A DNA stretch of 60,669 nt, taken from contig NZ_LLYA01000169.1 in NCBI RefSeq assembly GCF_001440415.1, positions 1 through 60,669 on the forward strand, written 5' to 3'. Both the position numbers and the translations under genes were made by a program. The notes under the pieces are model-generated. The model did no database searches, was not told the DNA's origin, and saw only the letters and a program-made list of their open reading frames with translations. Source of the stretch: Bradyrhizobium retamae (GTDB taxonomy: Bacteria; Pseudomonadota; Alphaproteobacteria; Rhizobiales; Xanthobacteraceae). The stretch's first letter is position 1. Each line of letters starts with the position of its first letter. Positions 1-11,732 of this stretch are shown here, one piece after another.

Positions 1-47
1 CAGATCTTGCGGACACAAGAGCACGAAGTAAGCCGTAAAGCCATTGC

Positions 48-155
48 GCAGGGAATGCCGGAGTGCCTCGGCTGTACCTGTCTGCTCGTGTGCGCATCTC
101 TTAGCGCTTATTGCACACGAGACCGCGGGTGCAGCAAGCGCCCGGCATTCCCTGC
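48..155. repeat. Nested inverted-repeat element, Bradyrhizobium type
   Basis: Perfect 14-bp outer arms (48-61 and 142-155) enclose a second perfect 9-bp pair (85-93 and 113-121), so the whole element can fold as one long hairpin. Two overlapping short open frames cross it, but they show no ribosome site or protein-like composition. I recall this element as a dispersed repeat whose frames are often mis-annotated as small proteins in Bradyrhizobium. The rest of the 389-base stretch before glmS shows no further gene; the glmS promoter must lie in 160-389 but no clear -35/-10 pair stands out. Confidence 0.7.
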
Positions 156-389
156 TCCCTCCTCGGGGGGAACCAAGGCCAAGCCTCGGGCAGATCATGC
201 CGCGAGATCGCGGACTCATATTCCTTCGGCCAGGCGGATGTGACAGGGTAATCGCGGGTGGCGGCCGTTAAGCTTTACGCTTAAGACTGTCGCAATGCGC
301 AACAATTATTGAGTATCTGTCGGCCTGCCATTGCCATTAAGACACTCGCGGGTTGCGACGCATTCGTCGATTTGGGGAAATTGAACCGC

Positions 390-2216
390 ATGTGCGGCAT
401 TGTCGGCATTCTTGGGAAAGCTCCGGTCGCGGAGCTTCTGGTGGACTCACTCAAACGGCTTGAATATCGCGGCTATGATTCCGCGGGCGTCGCCACGCTG
501 GAAGGCGATCACCTTGAGCGCCGCCGCGCCGAGGGCAAGCTGAAGAACCTCGAGAAGCGGCTAGATGCGGAACCGCTCAAGGGGCACACCGGGATCGGGC
601 ACACCCGCTGGGCAACGCACGGCAAGCCGACCGAGAACAATGCGCACCCGCACGCCACGGATCGCGTCGCCGTCGTTCACAACGGCATCATCGAGAACTT
701 TCGCGAGCTGCGCGAAGCGCTGGAGAAGAAGGGCGCGGTCTTCAAGACCGAAACCGACACCGAGATCGTTCTGCATCTGGTCGATAGCCTGCTGCAGAGG
801 GGCATCAAGCCGGTCGAAGCGGTGAGGGCGGCGCTGTCGGAACTGCGCGGTGCGTTTGCGCTCGGATTCATCTTCGCGGGCGACGACGATCTGATGATCG
901 GCGCCCGCAACGGCCCGCCGCTGGCGATCGGTCACGGCGACGGCGAAATGTATCTGGGGTCGGATGCGATCGCGCTCGGGCCGTTCACCGATACGATCAG
1001 CTACCTCGAAGACGGCGATTGGGTGGTGCTGACGCGCAAGGGCGCTGTCATCTACGACAAGACCAACGCAATCGTTCATCGGGATGCGGTCAAGCACAGC
1101 GCCTCGACCTCGCTGGTCGACAAGGCGAACTACCGCCACTTCATGGCCAAGGAAATTCACGAGCAGCCGGAAGTGGTCGGCCACACGCTGGCGCGCTACA
1201 TCGACATGGCGAGCGAGCGCGTCATGTTGCCGGTCAAGCTGCCGTTCGACTTCAAGGACATCCAGCGCATTTCGATCACGGCCTGCGGCACTGCGAACTA
1301 TGCCGGCTATGTCGCCAAATACTGGTTCGAGCGGCTGGCGCGCATTCCGGTCGAAATCGATATCGCCTCCGAATTCCGCTACCGCGAGGCGCCCTTGCGC
1401 AAGGGCGATCTCGCGATTTTCATTTCGCAATCCGGCGAGACCGCTGACACGCTGGCCGCGCTGCGCTACGCCAAGGCTGAGGGCGTTCACACCCTGTCGG
1501 TGGTGAACGTCCCGACGTCGACGATTGCGCGCGAAAGCGAAACCGTGCTGCAGACGCTCGCCGGTCCCGAGATCGGTGTCGCGTCGACCAAGGCCTTCAC
1601 CTGCCAGTTGATGGTGCTGGCCTCGCTCGCAGTCGCCGCCGGCAAGGCGCGCGGCGAATTGTCTGACGAAGACGAGACCAAGCTCGTCCACGGCCTCGTC
1701 GAGATTCCGCGGCTGATGGCGGCGGCGCTGACGTTGGAACCGCAGATCGAAAAGCTGGCGCGCGACATCTCGAAATCGAAGGACGTGCTCTATCTCGGCC
1801 GCGGCACCAGCTACCCGATGGCGCTGGAAGGCGCGCTGAAGCTGAAGGAAATTTCCTACATCCATGCCGAGGGCTATGCCGCCGGCGAACTCAAGCACGG
1901 GCCGATCGCGCTGATCGACGAGAACATGCCGGTGGTGGTGATCGCGCCGTTCGACCGGGTGTTCGAGAAGACGGTCTCCAATATGCAGGAAGTCGCAGCC
2001 CGCGGCGGCAACATCATCCTGATGACCGATGCCAAGGGCGCAGCGGAGGCCACCGTCGATTCCCTTGTTACCATCGTGCTGCCCGACATGGCGTCGGCAT
2101 TCACCCCGATGGTCTATGCCATCCCGGTGCAGCTTCTGGCTTATCATACAGCCGTGGTGATGGGCACCGACGTGGATCAGCCGCGAAATCTCGCCAAATC
2201 GGTAACCGTCGAATAG
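390..2216 (+). CDS. glmS: Glutamine--fructose-6-phosphate aminotransferase (isomerizing)
   Basis: Makes glucosamine-6-phosphate from fructose-6-phosphate and glutamine, the first step toward UDP-GlcNAc for peptidoglycan and lipopolysaccharide; cytoplasmic. The 608-residue length is normal. The start at 390 was chosen over an in-frame upstream ATG at 309 because it places the catalytic Cys at residue 2 (MCGIVGI), exposed after Met removal as the Ntn-glutaminase nucleophile. The glutaminase half shows RGYDSAG (27-33) and GHTRWATHG (70-78). Two SIS sugar-isomerase domains follow, with SQSGET and STKAFTCQ, and the protein ends in the conserved LAKSVTVE. In many relatives glmU lies just upstream; here a repeat element does. 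No ribozyme-like sequence was recognised upstream. Confidence 0.97.
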   Translation: MCGIVGILGKAPVAELLVDSLKRLEYRGYDSAGVATLEGDHLERRRAEGKLKNLEKRLDAEPLKGHTGIGHTRWATHGKPTENNAHPHATDRVAVVHNGIIENFRELREALEKKGAVFKTETDTEIVLHLVDSLLQRGIKPVEAVRAALSELRGAFALGFIFAGDDDLMIGARNGPPLAIGHGDGEMYLGSDAIALGPFTDTISYLEDGDWVVLTRKGAVIYDKTNAIVHRDAVKHSASTSLVDKANYRHFMAKEIHEQPEVVGHTLARYIDMASERVMLPVKLPFDFKDIQRISITACGTANYAGYVAKYWFERLARIPVEIDIASEFRYREAPLRKGDLAIFISQSGETADTLAALRYAKAEGVHTLSVVNVPTSTIARESETVLQTLAGPEIGVASTKAFTCQLMVLASLAVAAGKARGELSDEDETKLVHGLVEIPRLMAAALTLEPQIEKLARDISKSKDVLYLGRGTSYPMALEGALKLKEISYIHAEGYAAGELKHGPIALIDENMPVVVIAPFDRVFEKTVSNMQEVAARGGNIILMTDAKGAAEATVDSLVTIVLPDMASAFTPMVYAIPVQLLAYHTAVVMGTDVDQPRNLAKSVTVE

Positions 2217-2308
2217 TCAAGACTATCGGCTGTCACGCTGGCCCTTCAAAAACCTGCTAGGATGGCTTAGCTGGCATAAGGCCCGCTGCGCCCCGACCTG
2301 GAACCCGA

Positions 2309-3094
2309 ATGAACCGCGAAGAGCTGCCCCCGACCGCGCCCCTGGATGAACCTCTCCCAGAGGCTCACCCTCCCGGGCTAATGGCCCGTTTCCGGAACTA
2401 TTTTCTGACCGGACTGATTGTCGCAGGGCCGGTCGCGATCACGCTCTACCTGACCTGGTGGTTCGTGAACTGGGTCGACAGTATCGTCCGGCCGTTCGTG
2501 CCCACGGCCTACCGGCCGGAAACCTATCTGCCATTCGGGCTGCCCGGCTCGGGGCTGATCGTCGCGGTGGTTGCGCTGACACTGTTGGGCTTCCTTACCG
2601 CCAATTTGATCGGGCGGACGCTGGTCGACCTCGGCGAGCGGCTGCTCGGGCGCATGCCCGTGGTGCGCGCGATCTATCGCGGCCTGAAGCAGGTGTTCGA
2701 GACGCTGTTCTCGGGCAAGGGGTCGAGCTTTCGCAAGGTCGGCCTGGTTGAATTTCCCTCGCCGGGCATGTGGTCGATCGTCTTGATCTCGCAGCCGCCG
2801 AGCGTGAACATCGCCAGCCAGCTTCCCGACCAGGAAGAGCACATCTCGGTGTTCCTGCCCTGCGCGCCGAACCCGACCACGGGTTTCTTTTTCTACGTGC
2901 CGAAGAGCAAGATCATCGAAGTCGACATGACGACCGAGGACGCCGCGACGCTGATCATGTCGGCCGGCGTGGTGCAGCCCGGCTCCGATCAACAGAAGCG
3001 CAACGGCGCGCTGGCCGGCATGGCGAACGCGGCGCGCGTGGCCAATTCGGCCGCGGGTCTGAAGCCGGCTCCCGCGAAGGCGAAGGTGGAGTAG
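2309..3094 (+). CDS. DUF502 family inner-membrane protein
   Basis: A 261-residue protein with a cytoplasmic N-terminus, two strong transmembrane segments (about residues 30-55 and 75-100, the first containing GPVAITLYLTWWFV) and a soluble C-terminal region. This is the layout of the DUF502 family. Function is unknown. It follows glmS by 92 bases on the same strand and precedes the DapA-family gene by 15 bases, so co-transcription with the latter is likely. The C-terminal 30 residues are Ala-rich and low in complexity. Confidence 0.85.
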   Translation: MNREELPPTAPLDEPLPEAHPPGLMARFRNYFLTGLIVAGPVAITLYLTWWFVNWVDSIVRPFVPTAYRPETYLPFGLPGSGLIVAVVALTLLGFLTANLIGRTLVDLGERLLGRMPVVRAIYRGLKQVFETLFSGKGSSFRKVGLVEFPSPGMWSIVLISQPPSVNIASQLPDQEEHISVFLPCAPNPTTGFFFYVPKSKIIEVDMTTEDAATLIMSAGVVQPGSDQQKRNGALAGMANAARVANSAAGLKPAPAKAKVE

Positions 3095-3109
3095 GGCGGC
3101 GCCGACATC

Positions 3110-4090
3110 ATGACGAAGAAGATCGAAGGCATCATTCCGGTGATGATCACGCCGTTTACCGAAAGCGGCCAGATCGACTATCCCGGCCTCGGCCGGCTGG
3201 TGGAATGGTACATCGACAATGGTTCGGACGCGCTGTTTGCGGTCTGCCAGTCCAGCGAGATGCAGTTTCTCACTCTCGACGAACGGGTTGCGCTCGCCGC
3301 TTTCGTCAAGAAAGCCGCAGCCGGCCAAGTCCCGGTGATCGCGTCCGGTCACATCAGCGAGAGCCTGGACGACCAACTTGCCGAGCTGACCGCGATTGCC
3401 GCGACCGGTGTCGACGGCATGGTGCTCGTCACCAACCGGCTCGACGCCAAGCAGGAAGGCGGCAGCAAGTTCATCGACGATCTGACTTGGCTGCTCGATC
3501 GGCTGCCGAAGCAAATTCCGCTAGGTCTTTACGAATGCCCGGCGCCCTATCGCCGCCTGCTCACCGATGATGAACTAAAGTTCTGCGCCAACACCGGCCG
3601 CTTCGTCATCCTCAAGGATGTGTCCTGCGACCTCGAAACGGTGAAGCGCCGCGTGACGCTGACCCGGGGCACGCCGCTTTCCATCGTCAATGCCAATGCG
3701 GCGATTGCCTTTGAGGCAATGAAAGCCGGCTCACGCGGCTTCACCGGCGTATTCACGAACTTTCATCCCGATCTCTACAGGTGGCTGATGACCGAGCATG
3801 CCTATCATCCGGCGCTAGCGGACGAACTTTCCGTCTACCTCGCGCTGTCGGCCATGGCCGAACCGATGGGCTACCCGAAGCTTGCCAAGCTCTATCACCA
3901 GCGCCTCGGCACGTTCTCCTGCACCGACAGCCGCGCCGTCACCTTCGATATCCGCGAGAAATTCTGGGCTCTGGATGCGCTGCTCGACAAGATCGTCGAC
4001 GGCGCCGAGCACTACCGGCTTCGCGTTGCCACGGTTGCGAATTATCCAGCGCCGATCAGCGGCACCGCTTCATCGCGCTCATACAGATAG
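3110..4090 (+). CDS. Dihydrodipicolinate synthase (DapA) family aldolase/lyase
   Basis: A (beta/alpha)8-barrel class I aldolase of 326 residues. The Schiff-base lysine is K169 (VILKDVS) and the conserved barrel tyrosine is Y141 (LYECP). The pyruvate-binding loop usually reads GTTGE but here is CQSSE (46-50), so the substrate is probably not aspartate semialdehyde and true DapA activity is unlikely. Members of this family act on various 2-keto acids or sugar acids; the substrate cannot be read from context. The last 49 bases overlap the end of recG, which runs the other way, so the two genes share coding DNA at their 3' ends and leave no room for a terminator between them. Confidence 0.85.
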   Translation: MTKKIEGIIPVMITPFTESGQIDYPGLGRLVEWYIDNGSDALFAVCQSSEMQFLTLDERVALAAFVKKAAAGQVPVIASGHISESLDDQLAELTAIAATGVDGMVLVTNRLDAKQEGGSKFIDDLTWLLDRLPKQIPLGLYECPAPYRRLLTDDELKFCANTGRFVILKDVSCDLETVKRRVTLTRGTPLSIVNANAAIAFEAMKAGSRGFTGVFTNFHPDLYRWLMTEHAYHPALADELSVYLALSAMAEPMGYPKLAKLYHQRLGTFSCTDSRAVTFDIREKFWALDALLDKIVDGAEHYRLRVATVANYPAPISGTASSRSYR

Positions 4091-6150
4091 AGCAGACAGC
4101 GCAGCGCTTCACCGCGCTCGCCCTTGAGCTTCGGATTGTCCTTCATGATGCGCAGCGCTTCGTCGCGCGCCTGCGTGATGAGTTGACCGTGCACGTCGGA
4201 GCGGGCAATGCGATAGCCGGGCAGGCCGCTCTGGCGGATGCCGAGCACGTCGCCTTCGCCGCGCAGTTTGAGATCCTCCTCCGCAATCCTGAAGCCGTCG
4301 GTGGTCTCCCGGATCACCTTCAGCCGCGCCGCCGACATCTCACCGAGCGGCTCCTTGTAGAGCAACAGGCAGGTCGAGGACTCCGATCCGCGGCCGATCC
4401 GGCCGCGGAGCTGGTGCAATTGCGCGAGCCCGAAACGCTCGGCGTTTTCGATCACCATGATGGTAGCCGCGGGAATGTCGACGCCGACCTCGACCACGGT
4501 GGTGGCGACCAGGAGCCCGATCTCGTGGGCGGCAAACTGCGCCATCACGCGATCCTTATCCGGGCCCTTCATCTGCCCATGCACCAGCCCGACGCGGTCG
4601 CCGAAACGTTTCCGCAGCCGCTCGAAACGCTCGGTGGCGTTGGTGAGATGTTCAGTGCCCTCGGCCTCGGATTCTTCGACCAGCGGACAGATCCAGTAGA
4701 CCAGCTTGCCTGATTTCAGCGCGCGGCCGACGGCATCGACCACTTCATCGAGGCGGCTGGCGGGAACGGCGCGGGTGTCGATCGGCTGGCGGCCAGCCGG
4801 TTTTTCCCGCAACTCGGAGACGTCCATATCGCCGAAATAAGTGAGTACCAGCGTGCGGGGGATCGGTGTTGCGCTCAAGACCAGCACGTCGACGGCCTCG
4901 CCCTTGTTGGTGAGCGCGAGCCGTTCGCGTACGCCGAAGCGATGCTGTTCGTCGACCACCGCCAGCGCCAGCGCCTTGAAGATCACGTCGTCCTGGATCA
5001 GCGCATGGGTGCCGACCAGAAAGTCGATCTCGCCGGCTTCGAGCCGCGCCAGAATTTCACGCCGCTCCTTGCCTTTTTCGCGGCCGGTCAGGATCGCCAC
5101 ACGAAGACCTGCGCGCTCGGCCAGCGGCGCGATCGTCTTGATATGCTGGCGCGCGAGGATTTCGGTCGGCGCCATTAGCGCGGCCTGCTTGCCGACCTCG
5201 GTGACCGCAGCCGCGGCGAGCAGCGCCACCACCGTCTTGCCCGATCCGACATCGCCCTGCAGCAGCCGCAACATCCGCACCGGCTGGAGCAAATCTTCGG
5301 TGATGGCCGCGACCGCCGCGCGCTGCGAGGCGGTGAGCGCGTAGGGCAGCGCATCGATGATCTTGTGGCGCAGGTGACCATCGCCGGCATTGCGGTCGCC
5401 GGCCGGACGCCGCAATTGCGCGCGCACCAGCGCCAGTGCCAGTTGGCCGGCGAGCAGCTCGTCGAAGGCGAGCCGCGACCAGAACGGGCCGTCAGGCAAA
5501 ATGTCCGTGAGCTCGACCGGCACATGCACGCGGGTGAGCGCTTGGCGAATCGGCGGAAAGTTGCAGCGGCGGATCACTTCCGGGCTGATCCATTCGGGCA
5601 GTTCCGGCAACTTCTGCAGCGCCTGCGCGATGGCCCGGCGCAGCGAACCCAGTGCGAGACCTTCAGTGAGAGGATAGACCGGGTCGATACCGCTGAGTTT
5701 TGCAAAGCCGGCTTCGTCGACGACGCGGTCGGGATGCACGATCTGCGGGATGCCGTCATACATCTGCAGCGTGCCGGACACGTAGCGCTTCTCGCCGACC
5801 GGCAGCAGCTTTTCGACGTAGCCGGGCTTGGCGCGGAAAAACGTCAGCACCACGTCGCCGGTATCATCAGAAGCATAGACGAGGTAGGGCGCGCGGGCAT
5901 TGCGGGGCGGGGGCGGCCGGTGGCGGTCGATGGTGACTTCCAGCGTCACCACGGTTCCCGGTACCGCCTCGCGGATTTTCGGCCGCGCGCGGCGGTCGAT
6001 CACGCTGGCCGGCAGGTGCAGCAAGAGATCGACCAGCCGCGGGGTCTCATCGCGGTCGAGCAGATAGCGCAACAGCTTGTCCTGTTTCGGCCCGACGCCA
6101 GGCAGGCTCGTGACCGGCGCAAACAAGGGATTGAGCAGGGTGGGGCGCAT
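4042..6150 (-). CDS. recG: ATP-dependent DNA helicase RecG
   Basis: Branch-migration helicase that remodels stalled replication forks and Holliday junctions. The 702-residue protein has an N-terminal wedge/OB domain (to about residue 250), then an SF2 motor with Walker A GDVGSGKTV, motif II VVDEQHRFG, SATPIPRT and the RGRIGRG motif VI, and ends in the RecG-specific C-terminal region. The start at 6150 (MRPTLLNPL) was chosen because the open frame upstream reads through a dispersed repeat encoding VIAGLDPAIH, a common false N-terminal extension in alphaproteobacterial annotation. It is divergent from sdhE, with the repeat element in between. Confidence 0.95.
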   Translation of the reverse strand: MRPTLLNPLFAPVTSLPGVGPKQDKLLRYLLDRDETPRLVDLLLHLPASVIDRRARPKIREAVPGTVVTLEVTIDRHRPPPPRNARAPYLVYASDDTGDVVLTFFRAKPGYVEKLLPVGEKRYVSGTLQMYDGIPQIVHPDRVVDEAGFAKLSGIDPVYPLTEGLALGSLRRAIAQALQKLPELPEWISPEVIRRCNFPPIRQALTRVHVPVELTDILPDGPFWSRLAFDELLAGQLALALVRAQLRRPAGDRNAGDGHLRHKIIDALPYALTASQRAAVAAITEDLLQPVRMLRLLQGDVGSGKTVVALLAAAAVTEVGKQAALMAPTEILARQHIKTIAPLAERAGLRVAILTGREKGKERREILARLEAGEIDFLVGTHALIQDDVIFKALALAVVDEQHRFGVRERLALTNKGEAVDVLVLSATPIPRTLVLTYFGDMDVSELREKPAGRQPIDTRAVPASRLDEVVDAVGRALKSGKLVYWICPLVEESEAEGTEHLTNATERFERLRKRFGDRVGLVHGQMKGPDKDRVMAQFAAHEIGLLVATTVVEVGVDIPAATIMVIENAERFGLAQLHQLRGRIGRGSESSTCLLLYKEPLGEMSAARLKVIRETTDGFRIAEEDLKLRGEGDVLGIRQSGLPGYRIARSDVHGQLITQARDEALRIMKDNPKLKGERGEALRCLLYLYERDEAVPLIGAG

Positions 6151-6197
6151 CAGGTCTCTCGTCGCACATAGCGCGTCATGCGCGGGCTTACCGCCTT

Positions 6198-6313
6198 CGC
6201 CAAGGCTTCGGCGGCCGGGCGCCCTCGTGGTCCGGCGAAGCCTTGGCGGAGACGGGACCGCGCATCCATCACTCTTCAAGAGATGATGGATTGCCGGGTC
6301 AAGCCCGGCAATG
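6198..6313. repeat. Composite inverted repeat between recG and sdhE
   Basis: Two hairpins sit side by side. Arms 6198-6210 and 6236-6248 are a perfect 13-bp pair (CGCCAAGGCTTCG and its complement). A second compact hairpin at about 6291-6311 has arms TTGCCGGG and CCCGGCAA. The second part is the repeat that reads VIAGLDPAIH on the minus strand. It lies in the divergent recG/sdhE promoter region. Confidence 0.75.
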
Positions 6314-6426
6314 ACACCGTAGTTGTAATTCACGGAACTGTTGGGGCTGACATTCGTCATCTCGACCGCTATATCAAGCCGGCCCGGCACGTCCGGGCTT
6401 TTGGCGTTCGGATGGGACCAGTGAAA

Positions 6427-6716
6427 ATGACGGGTACGACACGATCGAGCGGTGGCCTCGATGACCGCCGCAAGCGGCTTTTATTTCGCTGCTGGCATCG
6501 GGGCACCCGTGAGATGGACCTCATCCTCGGGCGCTTTGCGGATGCCGAGATATCGGGCATGCGCGATGACGAGTTGACCGAACTGGAGCGCCTGATCGAG
6601 GTCCCCGATCCCGACCTCTATGCAGCGCTGACCGGCGACAAGCCGCTCGATCCGGAGTATGCGACGACCGCGCTGTTCGATCGTATCAAGGCGTTTCGCG
6701 CCGTGGACCACGACGC

Positions 6717-6720
<4 letters not shown>
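6427..6720 (+). CDS. sdhE: FAD assembly factor SdhE (succinate dehydrogenase assembly factor 2)
   Basis: Small cytoplasmic protein of 97 residues that promotes covalent FAD attachment to SdhA. The family's RGxxE signature is present as RGTREMD in the first third, followed by the helical FADAEISGMRDDELTEL region. The start at ATG 6427 fits family length; a GTG at 6421 and ATG at 6412 are in-frame alternatives, while the longer frame reading back to 6178 crosses the repeat element and is rejected. The stop codon overlaps the mfd start (ATGA), so sdhE and mfd are likely co-translated. Confidence 0.9.
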
Positions 6721-10235
<3,515 letters not shown>

Positions 10236-10330
10236 GAGATTCGGCCTGGCTTCTCCCGTCAATTGCGAGGAACCGTAGGCCGGGCAAAGCCCACGGGTCG
10301 CGCGAATGCGCGCCCGATGACAGGCTCCGC

Positions 10331-10398
10331 GTGCCCACCATTCACAACAGCATTGTGGATAGATGGTGGGCACGGCGCGAAGCGCGCCTTTGCCCACC
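10331..10398. repeat. Inverted repeat downstream of mfd
   Basis: GTGCCCACCAT (10331-10341) is the exact complement of ATGGTGGGCAC (10363-10373). A second partner TGCCCACC (10391-10398) can pair alternatively with GGTGGGCA in the middle arm, so two mutually exclusive hairpins are possible. Together with the sequence from about 10250 this matches the style of dispersed Bradyrhizobium repeats. It abuts the stop codon of the convergent GGDEF-like gene and may serve as a terminator for both. Confidence 0.65.
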
Positions 10399-11642
10399 TA
10401 TGACGCTGCCCGTTGCGCGTCTTCCTGCAGCCGTGACCGCAGCGATTTCGCGGAATCGTTCGGCAGCAGCGTTGCGACCGTCACGGTTGGCTCCGACCGT
10501 GCGTCGCGCTGGCCGTGGCTGGTATGGCGCATCACGCTCGACAGCCGCCGCGCGATGGCGTGAGCCGACTTCAGGTCGGCCTCGGCGAAGACCACGACAA
10601 CCGAGCCGTCGTCCTGGGCGGCGCCGAAATCCATCTGTCGCATCAGGCGGCTGATGATCCGCGCGCCATCGAATTGCGCGCGGGGGTGTTCGGGATCGAA
10701 CGCAAAGCGCGCCACCGACAATCCGCCGCCGCGTTGCTGCGTCTGGTAGATGGCGCTGGCAAAGTCGCGCTCGAAGGCTTCCTGGGTAAGCAGACCGGTC
10801 CGCGCGTCGATCAGGCCATCGGCGTCGATGGCCTTCAGCGTGCGGCTCAGATGCGCTTCGAAGGCGTGCTGGCGGATCAGCGGGAGCCCAATCGCTGCCA
10901 CTTCGACAGCGTCGCCGGAGACGATCTCGAGGTTCGGCAAATCATAGGCCGGCACCAGATCGCCCGCCGCCACGACGACGGGAAGATTGCGGAAGCGGGC
11001 GTCCTCGGTCAGCACGGTGAGGAAGGCATCGACCACGCGCAGGCTGAATCCTTCGCCGAGCACGACACCGTCGATGTCCCTGGCGTTGAGATGCTTCGCT
11101 GCCGCCTCGATCGAAAGCGCGCCGACCACGCCGGTGCGCTCGCCAAGCGCGACCGACAGCGCCGGATAGGCGCCGCCGCGGCCGATCAGCAGCACGGTAG
11201 CGTCGCGCGCCGGATCGATATGCGACAACGCCATTGGCGCTGCCGGCACCAGCCGGCGCATCACAGTCGCATGCAATGACCGCACGCGCAGCGCGGCACG
11301 CAGGCGGGCAGCCAGCCGGTCGGAGCCGCCTTGTTGGGCGTGTGGGACTTGGCTCTGAAAAAAGGGAATGACGTTGTCCGGAACAGGGTTCTGCGGGTCG
11401 ATCGCGATCAGCGGCAGATAGGGCTGTCGCGCCGCGACCCGCACGGCCAGCTCCGCCAGTCCGGCTGCATTGGTACCGGAGGTTTCGGCCAGCACGGCGG
11501 CCGGTTGCACCTGCTCGACCGCGCGCGCCGCATCCGCCCAGCCACTCTCGACCACCGGAAACAGTCTCGCAACATCGAGCATGGCGGCAAAGGACGGCCG
11601 TTTCGCGGTCGATACGACGAGGATCGGACCTTGCTGGGACAT
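10398..11642 (-). CDS. Receiver-like/degenerate GGDEF domain protein
   Basis: A 414-residue protein. The first 100 and the middle 100 residues resemble pseudo-receiver folds (LVVSTAKRPSF; AVLAETSG; VVLGEGFSLRVVD). The C-terminal 130 residues start with DARTGLLTQEAFERD, the usual entry of a GGDEF domain, and continue with DDGSVVVVFAEADL. The catalytic GG(D/E)EF motif is not present at the expected place, and the aspartates that coordinate metal are not evident, so it is probably not an active diguanylate cyclase. A role as a nucleotide-sensing or scaffold protein is inference. It is 90 bases downstream of the degenerate ligase gene on the same strand. Confidence 0.65.
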   Translation of the reverse strand: MSQQGPILVVSTAKRPSFAAMLDVARLFPVVESGWADAARAVEQVQPAAVLAETSGTNAAGLAELAVRVAARQPYLPLIAIDPQNPVPDNVIPFFQSQVPHAQQGGSDRLAARLRAALRVRSLHATVMRRLVPAAPMALSHIDPARDATVLLIGRGGAYPALSVALGERTGVVGALSIEAAAKHLNARDIDGVVLGEGFSLRVVDAFLTVLTEDARFRNLPVVVAAGDLVPAYDLPNLEIVSGDAVEVAAIGLPLIRQHAFEAHLSRTLKAIDADGLIDARTGLLTQEAFERDFASAIYQTQQRGGGLSVARFAFDPEHPRAQFDGARIISRLMRQMDFGAAQDDGSVVVVFAEADLKSAHAIARRLSSVMRHTSHGQRDARSEPTVTVATLLPNDSAKSLRSRLQEDAQRAAS

Positions 11643-11732
11643 CTGAGAACTCGGACCAGGTGCGCAATAGGAAGCTGCGATCCTAGTTTGCCGCGCTTAA
11701 TGCGGCGTCAACGGGCGCCCGCCAGCGGCCTC

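Noticed and set aside
561..2147. 528-codon open frame antisense to glmS
   Set aside because: Shadow of glmS: Arg/His/Asp-rich composition, no ribosome site, no domain, while glmS on the other strand is fully conserved.
2378..3514. 378-codon antisense open frame
   Set aside because: Covers the DUF502 gene and the start of the DapA-family gene in reverse; no protein-like features.
6151..6390. N-terminal extension of recG (80 codons)
   Set aside because: It reads through the dispersed repeat that gives VIAGLDPAIH and lacks a ribosome site; the family start is at 6150.
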